64,000 nt of DNA, from NCBI GenBank assembly GCA_947174945.1, contig CAMWKZ010000009.1, positions 1-64,000 of the forward strand, written 5' to 3'. This stretch comes from an uncultured Prevotellaceae bacterium. Its GTDB lineage: Bacteria > Bacteroidota > Bacteroidia > Bacteroidales > Bacteroidaceae. This document shows, one piece after another, positions 51,118-60,279 of the stretch (position 1 is its first letter; each line of letters starts with the position of its first letter). The translations under genes were made by a program, and so were the position numbers. The notes under the pieces are model-generated. The model was given only the letters and a program-made list of their open reading frames with translations. It ran no database searches and was not told where the DNA came from.

Positions 51118-51167
51118 GGAGCCGAAAACACGACTTATTCCACGAAAATTCACCGAACTTTCGTTAG

Positions 51168-51560
51168 TTACACAAACTCCTTTTGTATCTTGGAGGCAAT
51201 CTCCTTGAACTCTTCTTCCGTGAGCTTCAGTTTCTCGCGACGGAAGTCTGCATCAGCTTCCGACTGCATCGGAATAAGGTGGATATGGGCGTGGGCAACC
51301 TCAAGTCCGAGTACCACCTGTGCCACCTTACGGCAGGGGAATGCCTTCTTGACGGCCAGGGCTACGCGCTTGGCAAACTGCTGATAGCGAGCCAGCTCTT
51401 GGTCGTCCATATCAAAGAAATAGTCTACCTCGCGACGAGGAATCACGAGCGTATGCCCCTTCACCAGCGGATTGATGTCGAGGAATGCGTAAAACTCGTC
51501 GTTCTCAGCACACTTGTAACTGGGAATCTCGCCAGCGGCAATCTTACTGAAAATATCCAT
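51168..51560 (-). CDS. HIT-family nucleotide hydrolase
   Basis: A 130-residue protein of the histidine-triad superfamily, with AHAHIHLIPM as the HxHxH catalytic motif and VKGHTLVIPRREVDYFFDM as the conserved core. Such enzymes hydrolyse AMP conjugates such as adenosine phosphoramidates. It is cytoplasmic, 15 bp downstream of greA and cotranscribed with it, an order common in Bacteroidetes. Confidence 0.92.
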   Translation of the reverse strand: MDIFSKIAAGEIPSYKCAENDEFYAFLDINPLVKGHTLVIPRREVDYFFDMDDQELARYQQFAKRVALAVKKAFPCRKVAQVVLGLEVAHAHIHLIPMQSEADADFRREKLKLTEEEFKEIASKIQKEFV

Positions 51561-51575
51561 AACCCTCCGTCCTGA

Positions 51576-52043
51576 TTAAGCAATAGAGATGTTGTCGATG
51601 CGCAACTTGATGGTGCCACGAGGAATCTGGATTTCCACCTCGTCGCCCACCTTCTTGCCCAGCAGTCCCTGCGCAATAGGGGTCTTGATAGAGATTTTAC
51701 CTGCACGCAGGTCGGCCTCGTTCTCGCTGACGATGGTGTACGACATCTTGGTCTTGGTGGTCAGGTTGGTCATCTCCACCTTGGTCAGAATCTGCACACA
51801 GTCGGTGCTCAACCGTGAGGTGTCCACAATCTTGGCCTCGGCAATAGTCGCCTTCAGGCGGTTAATCTTGTCTTCCAAATGAGCCTGTGCCTCCTTGGCG
51901 GCATCATACTCGCTGTTCTCACTCAGGTCGCCCTTCTCGCGTGCCTCGGCAATGGCTGCTGAGGCTTTGGGGCGCTCCACTGCCTCCAGGCGATGGAGCT
52001 CGGCTATGAGGTTGTCATAGCCTTCTTGTGACATGTAAGCCAT
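51576..52043 (-). CDS. greA: Transcription elongation factor GreA
   Basis: GreA rescues backtracked RNA polymerase by stimulating transcript cleavage. The 155-residue protein has an N-terminal coiled coil (YMSQEGYDNLIAELHRLEA, with the acidic tip GDLSENSEYDAAKEAQ) and the C-terminal FKBP-like domain (TPIAQGLLGKKVGDEVEIQIP). The leader is about 105 nt and contains GTCGG/CCGAC pairing and two GAATCCC words, longer than most leaders here. Confidence 0.95.
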   Translation of the reverse strand: MAYMSQEGYDNLIAELHRLEAVERPKASAAIAEAREKGDLSENSEYDAAKEAQAHLEDKINRLKATIAEAKIVDTSRLSTDCVQILTKVEMTNLTTKTKMSYTIVSENEADLRAGKISIKTPIAQGLLGKKVGDEVEIQIPRGTIKLRIDNISIA

Positions 52044-52155
52044 ACTTATTTTACTATTTACTATTACATTTTCTTGCTGGACGTAAAAAAATAAAAGAAT
52101 CCCGACCCATCATTCTGTCGGAATCCCTACATCTATCTATGTCCTTTATCGCTTG

Positions 52156-52187
52156 CAAAGGTAGACATAATTTTGCAGACGGCCAAA
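52156..52187 (-). promoter_or_regulatory. Promoter of greA-HIT
   Basis: TACCTTTG (52156-52163) and TTTG (52184-52187) on the minus strand, 20 bp apart. Confidence 0.7.
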
Positions 52188-52268
52188 TTTTCGGCGAAAA
52201 AACTTCAAACTGTGGTTGACTTAGGTCAAGAAAGTGTTATCGTGACACTATTTTCACCCCCTCCCCTC

Positions 52269-52299
52269 TTGCTATTTACTATGAAATCGTTTATCTTTG
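52269..52299 (+). promoter_or_regulatory. Orphan promoter of the candidate small RNA
   Basis: TTG (52269-52271), 20 bp, TATCTTTG (52292-52299): full consensus, pointing right where no protein gene follows on this strand for 2 kb. Confidence 0.75.
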
Positions 52300-52305
52300 C
52301 AACGT

Positions 52306-52368
52306 GTTTTTCATAGTATTAGATTTAAGGTTAACAAAGGTTAGGGGTTCAGCGGAACCCCATTTTTT
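52306..52368 (+). ncRNA. Candidate small RNA of about 60 nt
   Basis: The unit consists of a consensus promoter, about 38 nt of AU-rich sequence (with TTAAGGTTAACAAAGGTTA, a repeated AAGGTTA), then the hairpin GGGGTTC-AGCG-GAACCCC (52344-52361) and six T (52363-52368). No start codon with a reasonable frame exists inside. The end touches the stop codon of the convergent PAP2 gene, so it could pair with that mRNA's 3' end. The AU-rich part looks familiar as a recurrent Bacteroidales intergenic sequence, but I cannot name a family. Confidence 0.6.
52344..52368 (+). terminator. Terminator of the candidate small RNA
   Basis: A 7-bp GC-rich stem, 4-nt loop and T6 tail on the + strand only; on the minus strand the hairpin follows the PAP2 stop but lacks a U tract. 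Confidence 0.8.
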
Positions 52369-53338
52369 ATGCCCTATGCTTGTAGAAATAAGTCAACAAG
52401 AAATAAAGTAGTACGCCTGACGCAAGACCAGCCAGTGCATCAATGGCATAATGAGCGTAGATGTAGACCGTTGAGAAACACATCAGCACATAGAAAGGAA
52501 GCATTGAAAACATGAGCCAGCGCGAACGTGTGCGCAGAGCCAGCAGCATCAATACGGTGGTGACACCCACATGACTGCTGGGAAAAGCGGCTGTAGGTCG
52601 CTCACCTGCATCGTGGGTCAGGTCAAGCATGTGATACCAGAAACCATCGCTCCACCCCGGGGCTGCCATTCGCTCTGAGTGGGTCAGGAACCAGTCGCCC
52701 ACGTTGGGGAACACGCCAGCGGCTATCTTCTCCGTACCCACAGCCAAATAGTAGAACTGGGGGCCTGTGACTGGCAACAGGATAAAAATAAAATAGTAAA
52801 CAAAGAAAGAGGTCAGAATGACAAACGTAGCCAGTTGGAACTCGTGGTAGCGTTTGAAGAAATAGTAGAGCGTAACAGCCACTATCAGGGGGAAGTAGGA
52901 CACATAGCCCACACACATCAGCTCAGAGAACCATCCGTAGGGCACCACTTGCGAGAACAACAACGAGGGCTGACAGCCAAAGAAGCTCTGTTCCCACTGA
53001 GCAAACACGTGGTCAAGGTTGGGCAAGAGCCGATTTAGCTCGTAGGTGTCAGGGTACCACCACCCCAGAAAACCCATCTGCGCCACAATGCGAGCCAGCA
53101 TGGTAAGTCGGCAGGGCACCATCCGATAGACGGCCCACATGGCCAGCGTCACCATCACATAACGAAACCGCCCCCACAGCATGGACTCTGGATTAACCAC
53201 CTTAGTCCACATAAAGGCCATCATCAGCAGTGTAAACACCATGTAGCCCATAGTAACCCACTCTGCTGCCAACAGTCCCCGCTGGGGTTTCTTGTCTAAC
53301 AGGAACAAATCCTTTATCCTAAATTTCTTCAAAGCCAT
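52367..53338 (-). CDS. PAP2-superfamily membrane phosphatase/transferase
   Basis: A 323-residue multi-span membrane protein with the PAP2 motifs AAFPSSHVGVTT and YAHYAIDALAG near the C-terminus; an early motif (KXXXXXXRP type) is not obvious. The PAP2_3/AUR1-like layout could fit an inositol-phosphoceramide synthase as known in Bacteroides, or a lipid phosphatase. It overlaps the upstream epimerase gene by 10 bp, so they act in one operon, perhaps in lipid or glycolipid synthesis. Confidence 0.8.
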   Translation of the reverse strand: MALKKFRIKDLFLLDKKPQRGLLAAEWVTMGYMVFTLLMMAFMWTKVVNPESMLWGRFRYVMVTLAMWAVYRMVPCRLTMLARIVAQMGFLGWWYPDTYELNRLLPNLDHVFAQWEQSFFGCQPSLLFSQVVPYGWFSELMCVGYVSYFPLIVAVTLYYFFKRYHEFQLATFVILTSFFVYYFIFILLPVTGPQFYYLAVGTEKIAAGVFPNVGDWFLTHSERMAAPGWSDGFWYHMLDLTHDAGERPTAAFPSSHVGVTTVLMLLALRTRSRWLMFSMLPFYVLMCFSTVYIYAHYAIDALAGLASGVLLYFLLTYFYKHRA

Positions 53339-54327
53339 TTATTTTCTTTATACCATGTAATACTTCTACGCACTCCTTCGGCCAGCTTCACCTGAGGCTC
53401 GTAGCCCAGCTCACGGCGTGCAGGAATGATGTCGCAACGCCAGTTGCGCTGCTTCATGATGTTGTATTTATCGTTGTTCAGTGCCGTCACCTTGCCCGTT
53501 GCACGACCCAGCCACTCGCCGCAGAAAGTCACTATGCGCAACACCCACAGGGGAGCCGTAATGCGAAGCCACCAAGGATTGCCCAGTTCCTTGCGAATAA
53601 GGTTGCTGAATGCAGCCGACTGGTACACCTCGCCGTCACTCAGGAAGTAGCGCCGACCAATGTCGCCTTTCTCTAATGCCAAGAATACGGCCTGTACCAC
53701 ATCCGTGACGTAGACAAACGTAATGTCTTGCTGTTGAAAGCCGACGGCAAAGTCGATGTGCGACTGGATACTCTTGGCCATCATGAAATAGTCGCGCTCA
53801 CGAGGGCCGTAAACTCCCGTGGGGCGTAATATAATATAAGGTAAGTTCTTCTGTGTGTCGAGCCACTGTTCAGCCTCCAACTTGCTTTGGCCATAAGCCG
53901 TATTGGGCTGCGCCTCGTCGCTCTCGCCAATCTCGCGATAAGGCTGCGCCTCACGAATGGCTCCCATGATACTGAGCGAACTGATATAGACAAAACGCTT
54001 CAAAGGCATCTGCAGGTGGAGCAAGGCACGTACCAGATTCTTCGTACCCTCCGTATTGATACGACGGAAGTCTTCCTTGTGCAGGCACTTGGTCACACCA
54101 GCCGCATGTACCACATAGTCGAACTGCATACCCTGCAGCTGCTGTTTCAGCTGTTCTTCTGATGACAGGTTCAGTTCGATAAAATGGATGCGCTCGTCTT
54201 GCAAAAACTCTTTGGAACTGCTTCTGCGTATGGCTGCCCACGTTTCAAAGTCCCTACGCAATGCCTCTTCCACGATGAAAGAGCCAATGAAGCCACTGGC
54301 TCCCGTTATCAGTATTCTCGGATTCAT
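53329..54327 (-). CDS. NAD-dependent epimerase/dehydratase (extended SDR)
   Basis: A 332-residue Rossmann protein: nucleotide loop ILITGASGFIGSF at the N-terminus, VVHAAGVTKCL, and the catalytic YGQSK (Tyr and Lys) with LRPTGVYGPRERD. Substrate could be a nucleotide sugar or a sterol-like/lipid group. The start at 54327 is 5 bp after the -7 box; the longer reading would translate the promoter. Confidence 0.88.
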   Translation of the reverse strand: MNPRILITGASGFIGSFIVEEALRRDFETWAAIRRSSSKEFLQDERIHFIELNLSSEEQLKQQLQGMQFDYVVHAAGVTKCLHKEDFRRINTEGTKNLVRALLHLQMPLKRFVYISSLSIMGAIREAQPYREIGESDEAQPNTAYGQSKLEAEQWLDTQKNLPYIILRPTGVYGPRERDYFMMAKSIQSHIDFAVGFQQQDITFVYVTDVVQAVFLALEKGDIGRRYFLSDGEVYQSAAFSNLIRKELGNPWWLRITAPLWVLRIVTFCGEWLGRATGKVTALNNDKYNIMKQRNWRCDIIPARRELGYEPQVKLAEGVRRSITWYKENKWL

Positions 54328-54332
54328 GGCGA

Positions 54333-54340
54333 CAAAGGTA
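54333..54340 (-). promoter_or_regulatory. -7 box of the epimerase-PAP2 operon
   Basis: TACCTTTG on the minus strand, then TCGCC and ATG: leaderless type. No clear -33. Confidence 0.5.
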
Positions 54341-54384
54341 CAAAATAATTCATAATTCATCATTCATTATTCGGAATTTTTCCG

Positions 54385-54392
54385 TATCTTTG
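54385..54392 (+). promoter_or_regulatory. -7 box of rnr
   Basis: TATCTTTG followed by CGCAT, about 30 bp before ATG 54422; the upstream part is a low-complexity ATTCAT stretch without a -33 TTG. Confidence 0.5.
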
Positions 54393-54421
54393 CGCATAGA
54401 ATACTAAAACTCAAAAATACG

Positions 54422-56551
54422 ATGAGCAAAGGAAAACGACTAAGCAAGAAGCAGATTGCGGAAATGCTACAGACACTGTTTCAGCAAAACCCAAACGAAA
54501 CGTTCTCATTCAAACAGATATTCAAGACCCTGAGACTGGACACGCATCCTGTCAGGATGATGGCTGTCGACCTGATGGAGGAAATGGCATGGGACGACTA
54601 TCTATCGAAGGTCAGCGACAACTCCTATCGACTGAACCTGAAGACACAGGTGCAAGAGGGTACTTTTGTGCGCAAAATCAACGGCAAGAACTCGTTTGTG
54701 CCTGACGACGGTGGAACATCTGTCTTTGTCAGCGAGCGCAACTCGATGTATGCCCTGAACGGCGACCGCGTGAAAGTAGCCTATATGGCACGCCGCCAGA
54801 AGCACATCAAGGAAGCAATGGTGGTCGAAATCCTATCGCACAAAATGGACCAGGCCGTTGGTCGGTTGAGAGTGGAGCAGGACTACGCTTTCCTGATTAC
54901 CGAGGGTAACATCTTCGTCCATGACATCCTGATTCCGAAAAAGAAACTGAAAGGTGGAAAGACGGGCGACAAGGCGGTGGTGAAAATCACACAGTGGCCG
55001 TCGCGGGAATCGAAGAACATGGTGGGAGAGGTCATCGACGTATTAGGCAAGGAGGGCGATAACAATGTGGAGATGCACGCCATTCTGGCACAATACGGGT
55101 TGCCATACAAATATCCAAAGAACGTAGAGGAGGCTGCCGAAAAGATAGAATCGGGCATTACGCCACAGGAAATTAGTCGCCGTGAGGATATGCGCGAGGT
55201 GTTTACCTGCACCATCGACCCCAAAGATGCCAAGGACTTCGACGATGCGCTCAGCATCCGCCAGCAGGGCAAGCTCTGGGAAGTGGGAGTCCACATCGCC
55301 GACGTGAGCCACTACGTCAAGGAAGGTTCTATCATAGACAAGGAAGCCGTAAAGCGCGCAACCAGTGTCTATCTGGTTGACCGCACCATTCCTATGTTGC
55401 CTGAGCGTCTGTGCAACTTTATCTGCTCGCTGCGCCCTGACGAAGAGAAGCTCACCTACTCGGTTATCTTCCTGCTTGACGGGGAGGCTAATGTGAAGAA
55501 ATACCGCATAGCCCACACCGTCATCAAGAGTAATCGCCGCTATGCTTACGAGGAGGTACAGGAAATTCTGAATGGCAAGGACGGTGACTATGCCGACGAG
55601 CTGCACACGCTCAACCACTTGGCCAAGAAACTGCGCGAGCGTCGCTTCAAAAATGGTGCTGTCAAGTTTGACCGCGAAGAGCTACACTTCGACATTGACA
55701 AACAGGGCAAGCCCACTCGTGCCTACTTCAAGAAGTCGAATGATGCCACCCAGCTCATTGAGGAGTTCATGCTGCTGGCCAACCGCACCGTGGCTGAATC
55801 GGTGGGCAGGGTGAAGAAAGGAACGAAGGCCAAGACACTACCCTATCGGGTACACGACCAGCCCGACCCAACCAAGCTGGAGACACTGCGTGAGTTTGTG
55901 GTTAAGTTTGGCTATAAGCTCAAGACTGCCGGCACGAAAGGGGCTATCTCGAAATCGCTGAACACACTGATGGACGACTGTCAGGGCAAGAAAGAACAGA
56001 AGCTCATTGAGACCGTTGCCCTGCGTGCCATGATGAAAGCCAAGTACTCAACCCATAACATCGGCCACTACGGACTGGCTTTCGACTACTATACTCACTT
56101 CACGTCGCCCATCCGCCGCTATCCTGACACGATGGTACACCGACTGCTGACCAAATATCAGAACGGAGACCGCTCAGCCAATCAGGACAAGTACGAAGAA
56201 TTGTGCGAGCACTGCTCCGATATGGAGGTGGTGGCCCAGCAGGCCGAGCGCGACTCTATCAAGTATAAGATGGTGGAGTTTATGGAGGATAAAATCGGTA
56301 ATGAGTACGATGCTCATATCAGCGGCATTCAGTCGTATGGCATCTACTGCGAGATTGACGAGAACCACTGCGAGGGTATGGTGCCCATGCGCGACTTGGG
56401 TAACGACTACTACGACTTTGATGAGCGTAACTACTGCCTCATTGGCCGTCGCCATCACAATAAATACCAATTAGGCGACCCCGTTCGTATCAAGGTGGCC
56501 CGCGCTAATCTGGAGAAACGGCAGCTGGACTTCACGCTGGCCGACTTATAA
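54422..56551 (+). CDS. rnr: Ribonuclease R
   Basis: RNase R is a 3'-5' exoribonuclease that degrades structured RNA. The 709-residue protein has an N-terminal winged-helix region, cold-shock domains, the RNB catalytic domain with IDPKDAKDFDDALS (about 265-278, the metal-binding Asp cluster) and HYGLAFDYYTHFTSPIRRYP, and a C-terminal S1 domain (YDAHISGIQSYGIYCEI). Full length. The aldo/keto reductase gene follows 27 bp later. Confidence 0.95.
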   Translation: MSKGKRLSKKQIAEMLQTLFQQNPNETFSFKQIFKTLRLDTHPVRMMAVDLMEEMAWDDYLSKVSDNSYRLNLKTQVQEGTFVRKINGKNSFVPDDGGTSVFVSERNSMYALNGDRVKVAYMARRQKHIKEAMVVEILSHKMDQAVGRLRVEQDYAFLITEGNIFVHDILIPKKKLKGGKTGDKAVVKITQWPSRESKNMVGEVIDVLGKEGDNNVEMHAILAQYGLPYKYPKNVEEAAEKIESGITPQEISRREDMREVFTCTIDPKDAKDFDDALSIRQQGKLWEVGVHIADVSHYVKEGSIIDKEAVKRATSVYLVDRTIPMLPERLCNFICSLRPDEEKLTYSVIFLLDGEANVKKYRIAHTVIKSNRRYAYEEVQEILNGKDGDYADELHTLNHLAKKLRERRFKNGAVKFDREELHFDIDKQGKPTRAYFKKSNDATQLIEEFMLLANRTVAESVGRVKKGTKAKTLPYRVHDQPDPTKLETLREFVVKFGYKLKTAGTKGAISKSLNTLMDDCQGKKEQKLIETVALRAMMKAKYSTHNIGHYGLAFDYYTHFTSPIRRYPDTMVHRLLTKYQNGDRSANQDKYEELCEHCSDMEVVAQQAERDSIKYKMVEFMEDKIGNEYDAHISGIQSYGIYCEIDENHCEGMVPMRDLGNDYYDFDERNYCLIGRRHHNKYQLGDPVRIKVARANLEKRQLDFTLADL

Positions 56552-56578
56552 CTGATAACCTTTATCGTAATATAAATA

Positions 56579-57520
56579 ATGTATAAAGCTGACGAGCACC
56601 GTTATGAGAACGGTATGCAATATGAACGCTGCGGACGCAGTGGCGTGTTATTACCCAAGGTATCACTGGGTATGTGGCACAACTTTGGAAGTGTTGACCC
56701 TTATGAGCGCAGTCGGGAAATCGTGCGCTTCGCCTTCGACCACGGCGTGACACACCTTGACTTGGCCAACAACTACGGCCCTGTCTATGGCTCGGCAGAG
56801 CAGACACTGGGCCGACTGATGGACGACGACCTGCGCCCCTATCGTGACGAGTTGTTCATCTCAACAAAAGCGGGGTATGACATGTGGCCTGGCCCTTATG
56901 GCAACTGGGGTTCTCGTAAATATCTGTTTGCTTCGCTTGACCAGAGCCTGAAACGGATGCACCTTGACTATGTAGACCTCTTCTATAGCCACCGTTATGA
57001 CCCAGAGACGCCCTTGGAGGAAACCCTTCAGGCACTGGTTGACATTGTGCGTAGCGGTAAGGCACTTTATATTGGTATCTCGCGCTGGCCATTAGAGGCT
57101 ACCCGTTTTGCCATTGACTACCTGCGTCGCCATGACACCCCTCTGCTTATCTATCAGGGCAAGCTCAATATGCTGAATCGTGAACCCATTGATGAAGGCA
57201 TCCTTCAACTCTGCCACGACGAGGGGGTGGGCTTCATTGCCTTCTCACCGCTGGCACAAGGGCTGCTGACAAACCGCTATCTGAATGGTATTCCCGAAGA
57301 TTCGCGTATGTCAAAAGCTAAGTTCCTACGGCCTGAAATGCTGACTGACGAGTTGTTGGTTCAGCTCAAGAAATGGAATACGGAAGCAGAAGCCAAGGGG
57401 CAAAGCCTGACTGAAATGGCTCTGCGATGGATTCTTGACCAGCAGGCTGTTACCTCCGTACTGGTAGGTGCCAGTTCGACCCAACAACTGGAACAGAACC
57501 TCCGTTGTGTAGCTCCGTAG
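56579..57520 (+). CDS. Aldo/keto reductase, YghZ-like
   Basis: A 313-residue NADPH-dependent reductase of the YghZ/GpR branch that acts on aldehydes such as L-glyceraldehyde 3-phosphate. Catalytic residues are visible: Asp in HLDLANNYGP, Tyr in the same block, Lys in FISTKAGYDM, His in DLFYSHRYDP. The C-terminal VLVGASSTQQLEQNL binds the cofactor phosphate. It probably shares a transcript with rnr. Four bases separate it from the convergent DUF3108 stop. Confidence 0.9.
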   Translation: MYKADEHRYENGMQYERCGRSGVLLPKVSLGMWHNFGSVDPYERSREIVRFAFDHGVTHLDLANNYGPVYGSAEQTLGRLMDDDLRPYRDELFISTKAGYDMWPGPYGNWGSRKYLFASLDQSLKRMHLDYVDLFYSHRYDPETPLEETLQALVDIVRSGKALYIGISRWPLEATRFAIDYLRRHDTPLLIYQGKLNMLNREPIDEGILQLCHDEGVGFIAFSPLAQGLLTNRYLNGIPEDSRMSKAKFLRPEMLTDELLVQLKKWNTEAEAKGQSLTEMALRWILDQQAVTSVLVGASSTQQLEQNLRCVAP

Positions 57521-57524
57521 AAAG

Positions 57525-58328
57525 TTAGTCGATTTTCGACTCCATCGGATTGCGCAATCCCTTAAATCCCGTCAGATAAGCCTTGGCAGAACCAAAGCTG
57601 AGGAACATATCAAGACGCACGGGCAGATGATTCTTATCGTCAGTGATATAGAATCGGATGAGTTCGTGGTTCTCACCATCTTCCCGCTGAATAAAAGAGA
57701 ACACCAGACAACGGTATTTATCATTGGAGTTCTTCATCTTCAGTGTCGTTGTGCCTCCGAACTTCAGCCATGAGTTGGCTATTTTCATGCCATCGGCTAT
57801 GGGAAGAGGTATTTTATCGCCAACCTTCAATTTTGAAGCATCGAAGTTGCGGGCACGCAGGTAGATGCTCATCATGTCGTAAAGGCAGTCTTTATATTCC
57901 GACTCTTTCCATAAATGCTCGCCTTTGCTCGTGATTTGATGTTGCTTGATATGACAGTTTGCATTAGGATAAGTGTACCATATCTCATCAACATAATAGC
58001 GGCTACCCTCACGGGCTCCCTTGCGGAAATAGAGGGGTGACAGGTCTGTGTCAGTATAGCTGAGCAGGGTATCGCGCATAACGAACATATTGTCGAGCTT
58101 ATCGTTACCACGGGTGATAAGACTGCTACGAAAGGCCGTCTGCCCTTTATAGCGCGACTGCACGGTAGACATAGAGGCTGTACCGACCTTAACCCAAACA
58201 AACTTCCAGTTGAAATAGAGGTCATAGCCCAGAAACTCGCCCGACTTGAAGGCTGTGTTTTCAATGCCGCACTGGGCAAAGGAAATTGAACATTGCAGCA
58301 ATGCTATAATTAATAAGAGTTTTCTCAT
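57525..58328 (-). CDS. DUF3108 secreted protein
   Basis: A 267-residue protein with signal RKLLLIIALLQCSISFAQ. Segments FKSGEFLGYDLYFNWKFVWV, KVGDKIPLPIADGMKI and HLPVRLDMFLSFGSAKAYL match DUF3108, a periplasmic beta-rich family of unknown role. It is last in the GH3-like/Ig-like/DUF3108 operon, 7 bp after the preceding gene. Confidence 0.85.
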   Translation of the reverse strand: MRKLLLIIALLQCSISFAQCGIENTAFKSGEFLGYDLYFNWKFVWVKVGTASMSTVQSRYKGQTAFRSSLITRGNDKLDNMFVMRDTLLSYTDTDLSPLYFRKGAREGSRYYVDEIWYTYPNANCHIKQHQITSKGEHLWKESEYKDCLYDMMSIYLRARNFDASKLKVGDKIPLPIADGMKIANSWLKFGGTTTLKMKNSNDKYRCLVFSFIQREDGENHELIRFYITDDKNHLPVRLDMFLSFGSAKAYLTGFKGLRNPMESKID

Positions 58329-58335
58329 ATCCTTC

Positions 58336-60279
58336 TTATTTAAGGGTTTGTTTCTTCACATATTCAATACCCAGCTGACGGGCACGCTCAGCATTACGGT
58401 TTTGCTTGCGCTTTTGTTCCTTGTCAGGCTTCTGCTGTATTATTTTACCGGGCTTCTGCTGGTTACGTTTCCGTTCCGTTAGTTTCCACTGCAAACTCAC
58501 GTCGAACTTAGCCTTTAGCTCAATATCGCGCGAATAATAATAGACATCCTCTGCCTGAAGGTCTGCATCATAGTTGCCCGTGTCCCACTGCCCATTATCA
58601 TTATAGTCGACAAAGGCTCGCATATAGTAGGTGCCTGGAGTAACATAATAGAACTGGGCCGTTCCGTCACTCTCCATTGAAGCCTCTTGCACTACCTTGT
58701 CACTGCTGTCAAGCAGTTGGGCGATAACCTTTTGCCCACTGACACCGCTGAGTTGCATCTGAAGGGTCGCATAATCATCAAGCGACTTCACCTTAATGCC
58801 TTCTTTATAGGGTTTAGATGCCAAGCCATAAATATCCACAAAGGCAGCTGAGTCAATCTCTAAACTATATTCTGTATCAGGATGCCAGTCGACAATCAAC
58901 TCATAGCGCCGCAGCATTGAGTCGCACCGTTGGAACTCAAAGGGAGCGTTATACCATAGTGAGTCTATCTTGGAATACAAGTGGATGGCCGCCGTATCCA
59001 GTTTGGCCAATGGTGTAGGTGACTCAAAATACACACTGCGGTTAGGGTCCATCGACTGTTTCACTTCGTACTTCATCTCCAATGGTTTTACAGGGAAGAT
59101 GCTGTCGTATGGTTCTTCACGCTTCTTTTTCTTCTCCTGTTCCTTCTGCCAGTCTTCATATTCCTTTTGCTTAGCTTTCAAGCGCTTGGCATAAGGTGTC
59201 TTGGCTACCAGCTCCAACGTGTCTATCTGAGTGACAAGCTGCCCCAGCGTATCAGTCATAAGGTATTCCATTGATAGCTCCAGCGTATCTTGATTAACTA
59301 ACAGCGTATCGCGCAACCAATAGGTCAGCGTGTCCTTCTTAGGAGTTGTTTCCACGATAAAGGCTGAGTCAGCATCAAAATTCAGACCTCGCAGAATGGG
59401 CAGCTGCTGATTACCATAACTGAAATAGACACCAATGCGGTCAGCATCCTTACGCTCCGTCTTTAACAGATAGCGGTCGGTCTGTTCTTCCTGAAAAGCT
59501 AATAACACAATATCATCAGGGTAGAAATGGGTGTAAGGCACTTGTAAGATATTGTCAATATGCAACGAGTCGCGCCAAATAGTGTCCTGACGGATGTCAG
59601 GCTTTGACGTTGGCTGATAGGTCTGATGAGAGAAGGCTATCATTTCGCTCTTTTGCGAAAACATATAGTTAGCATCAACATCCTGCAGGGCATAGACACG
59701 ATAATCGCCAGGAGCCACACCACGAATGCAGAAACGCCCACTGCCATCTGTACGGGCTATACGAAGCAAGGGCTTTGTGCGGAAAGCCGAATCAGCCAAG
59801 TCGGCATAAAGTCCGACACTGATACCCTTGATGGGTTCCAGATTAGAGGCATTGAGCACATGGCCCGCCACCTCAAAGGTATCAATCTGCTCACCCGTTG
59901 AGAAGATGTAGGTATAGTTGCCCAGCGGATTGTCCTCGTTATTATCAGTGATAGCACCACTAAAGTCTATGGTATAAGTCGTGTTAAGTACTAAAGTGTC
60001 CTGCAATTCAATATTAATCTTCTTGCCAGCTGCCTTGATTTCAGGCATCTCCAACTGAGGAGGCGACACGATGACATTCTGCGTTGGGTCAGCCAGCTTG
60101 ATATATTCATCAAAATAGATGGTCATCTTTCTGGTTGTCACATTGGTAGCCTGTTCTGCGGGCATACTATAAAGCACACGAGGTGGGTCGTCATCGTACC
60201 ATCCTCCATCGGGGCTACCCATTCGGGCACACGATGCCATGACTACAGCTAACAGGAATATATAATAAAGTCTTTTCAT
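58336..60279 (-). CDS. Ig-like (SbsA/Big_5) lipoprotein
   Basis: A 647-residue lipoprotein (LYYIFLLAVVMASC). An N-terminal SbsA Ig-like domain covers about 30-140 (DDPPRVLYSMPAEQATNVTT, KMTIYFDEYIKL), followed by a carboxypeptidase-like beta-sandwich (GHVLNASNLEPIKGISVGLY, GSGRFCIRGVAPGDYRVY). A charged coiled stretch (KQKEYEDWQKEQEKKKKREE) and a basic C-terminal tail rich in Lys/Gln follow. It is typical of Bacteroidetes envelope proteins. It overlaps the GH3-like gene by 4 bp. Confidence 0.85.
   Translation of the reverse strand: MKRLYYIFLLAVVMASCARMGSPDGGWYDDDPPRVLYSMPAEQATNVTTRKMTIYFDEYIKLADPTQNVIVSPPQLEMPEIKAAGKKINIELQDTLVLNTTYTIDFSGAITDNNEDNPLGNYTYIFSTGEQIDTFEVAGHVLNASNLEPIKGISVGLYADLADSAFRTKPLLRIARTDGSGRFCIRGVAPGDYRVYALQDVDANYMFSQKSEMIAFSHQTYQPTSKPDIRQDTIWRDSLHIDNILQVPYTHFYPDDIVLLAFQEEQTDRYLLKTERKDADRIGVYFSYGNQQLPILRGLNFDADSAFIVETTPKKDTLTYWLRDTLLVNQDTLELSMEYLMTDTLGQLVTQIDTLELVAKTPYAKRLKAKQKEYEDWQKEQEKKKKREEPYDSIFPVKPLEMKYEVKQSMDPNRSVYFESPTPLAKLDTAAIHLYSKIDSLWYNAPFEFQRCDSMLRRYELIVDWHPDTEYSLEIDSAAFVDIYGLASKPYKEGIKVKSLDDYATLQMQLSGVSGQKVIAQLLDSSDKVVQEASMESDGTAQFYYVTPGTYYMRAFVDYNDNGQWDTGNYDADLQAEDVYYYSRDIELKAKFDVSLQWKLTERKRNQQKPGKIIQQKPDKEQKRKQNRNAERARQLGIEYVKKQTLK

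Noticed and set aside
52097..52127. GAATCCC words in the greA leader as a 22-bp array or riboswitch
   Set aside because: The spacing is 24 bp and pairing is interrupted; no known riboswitch core is visible.
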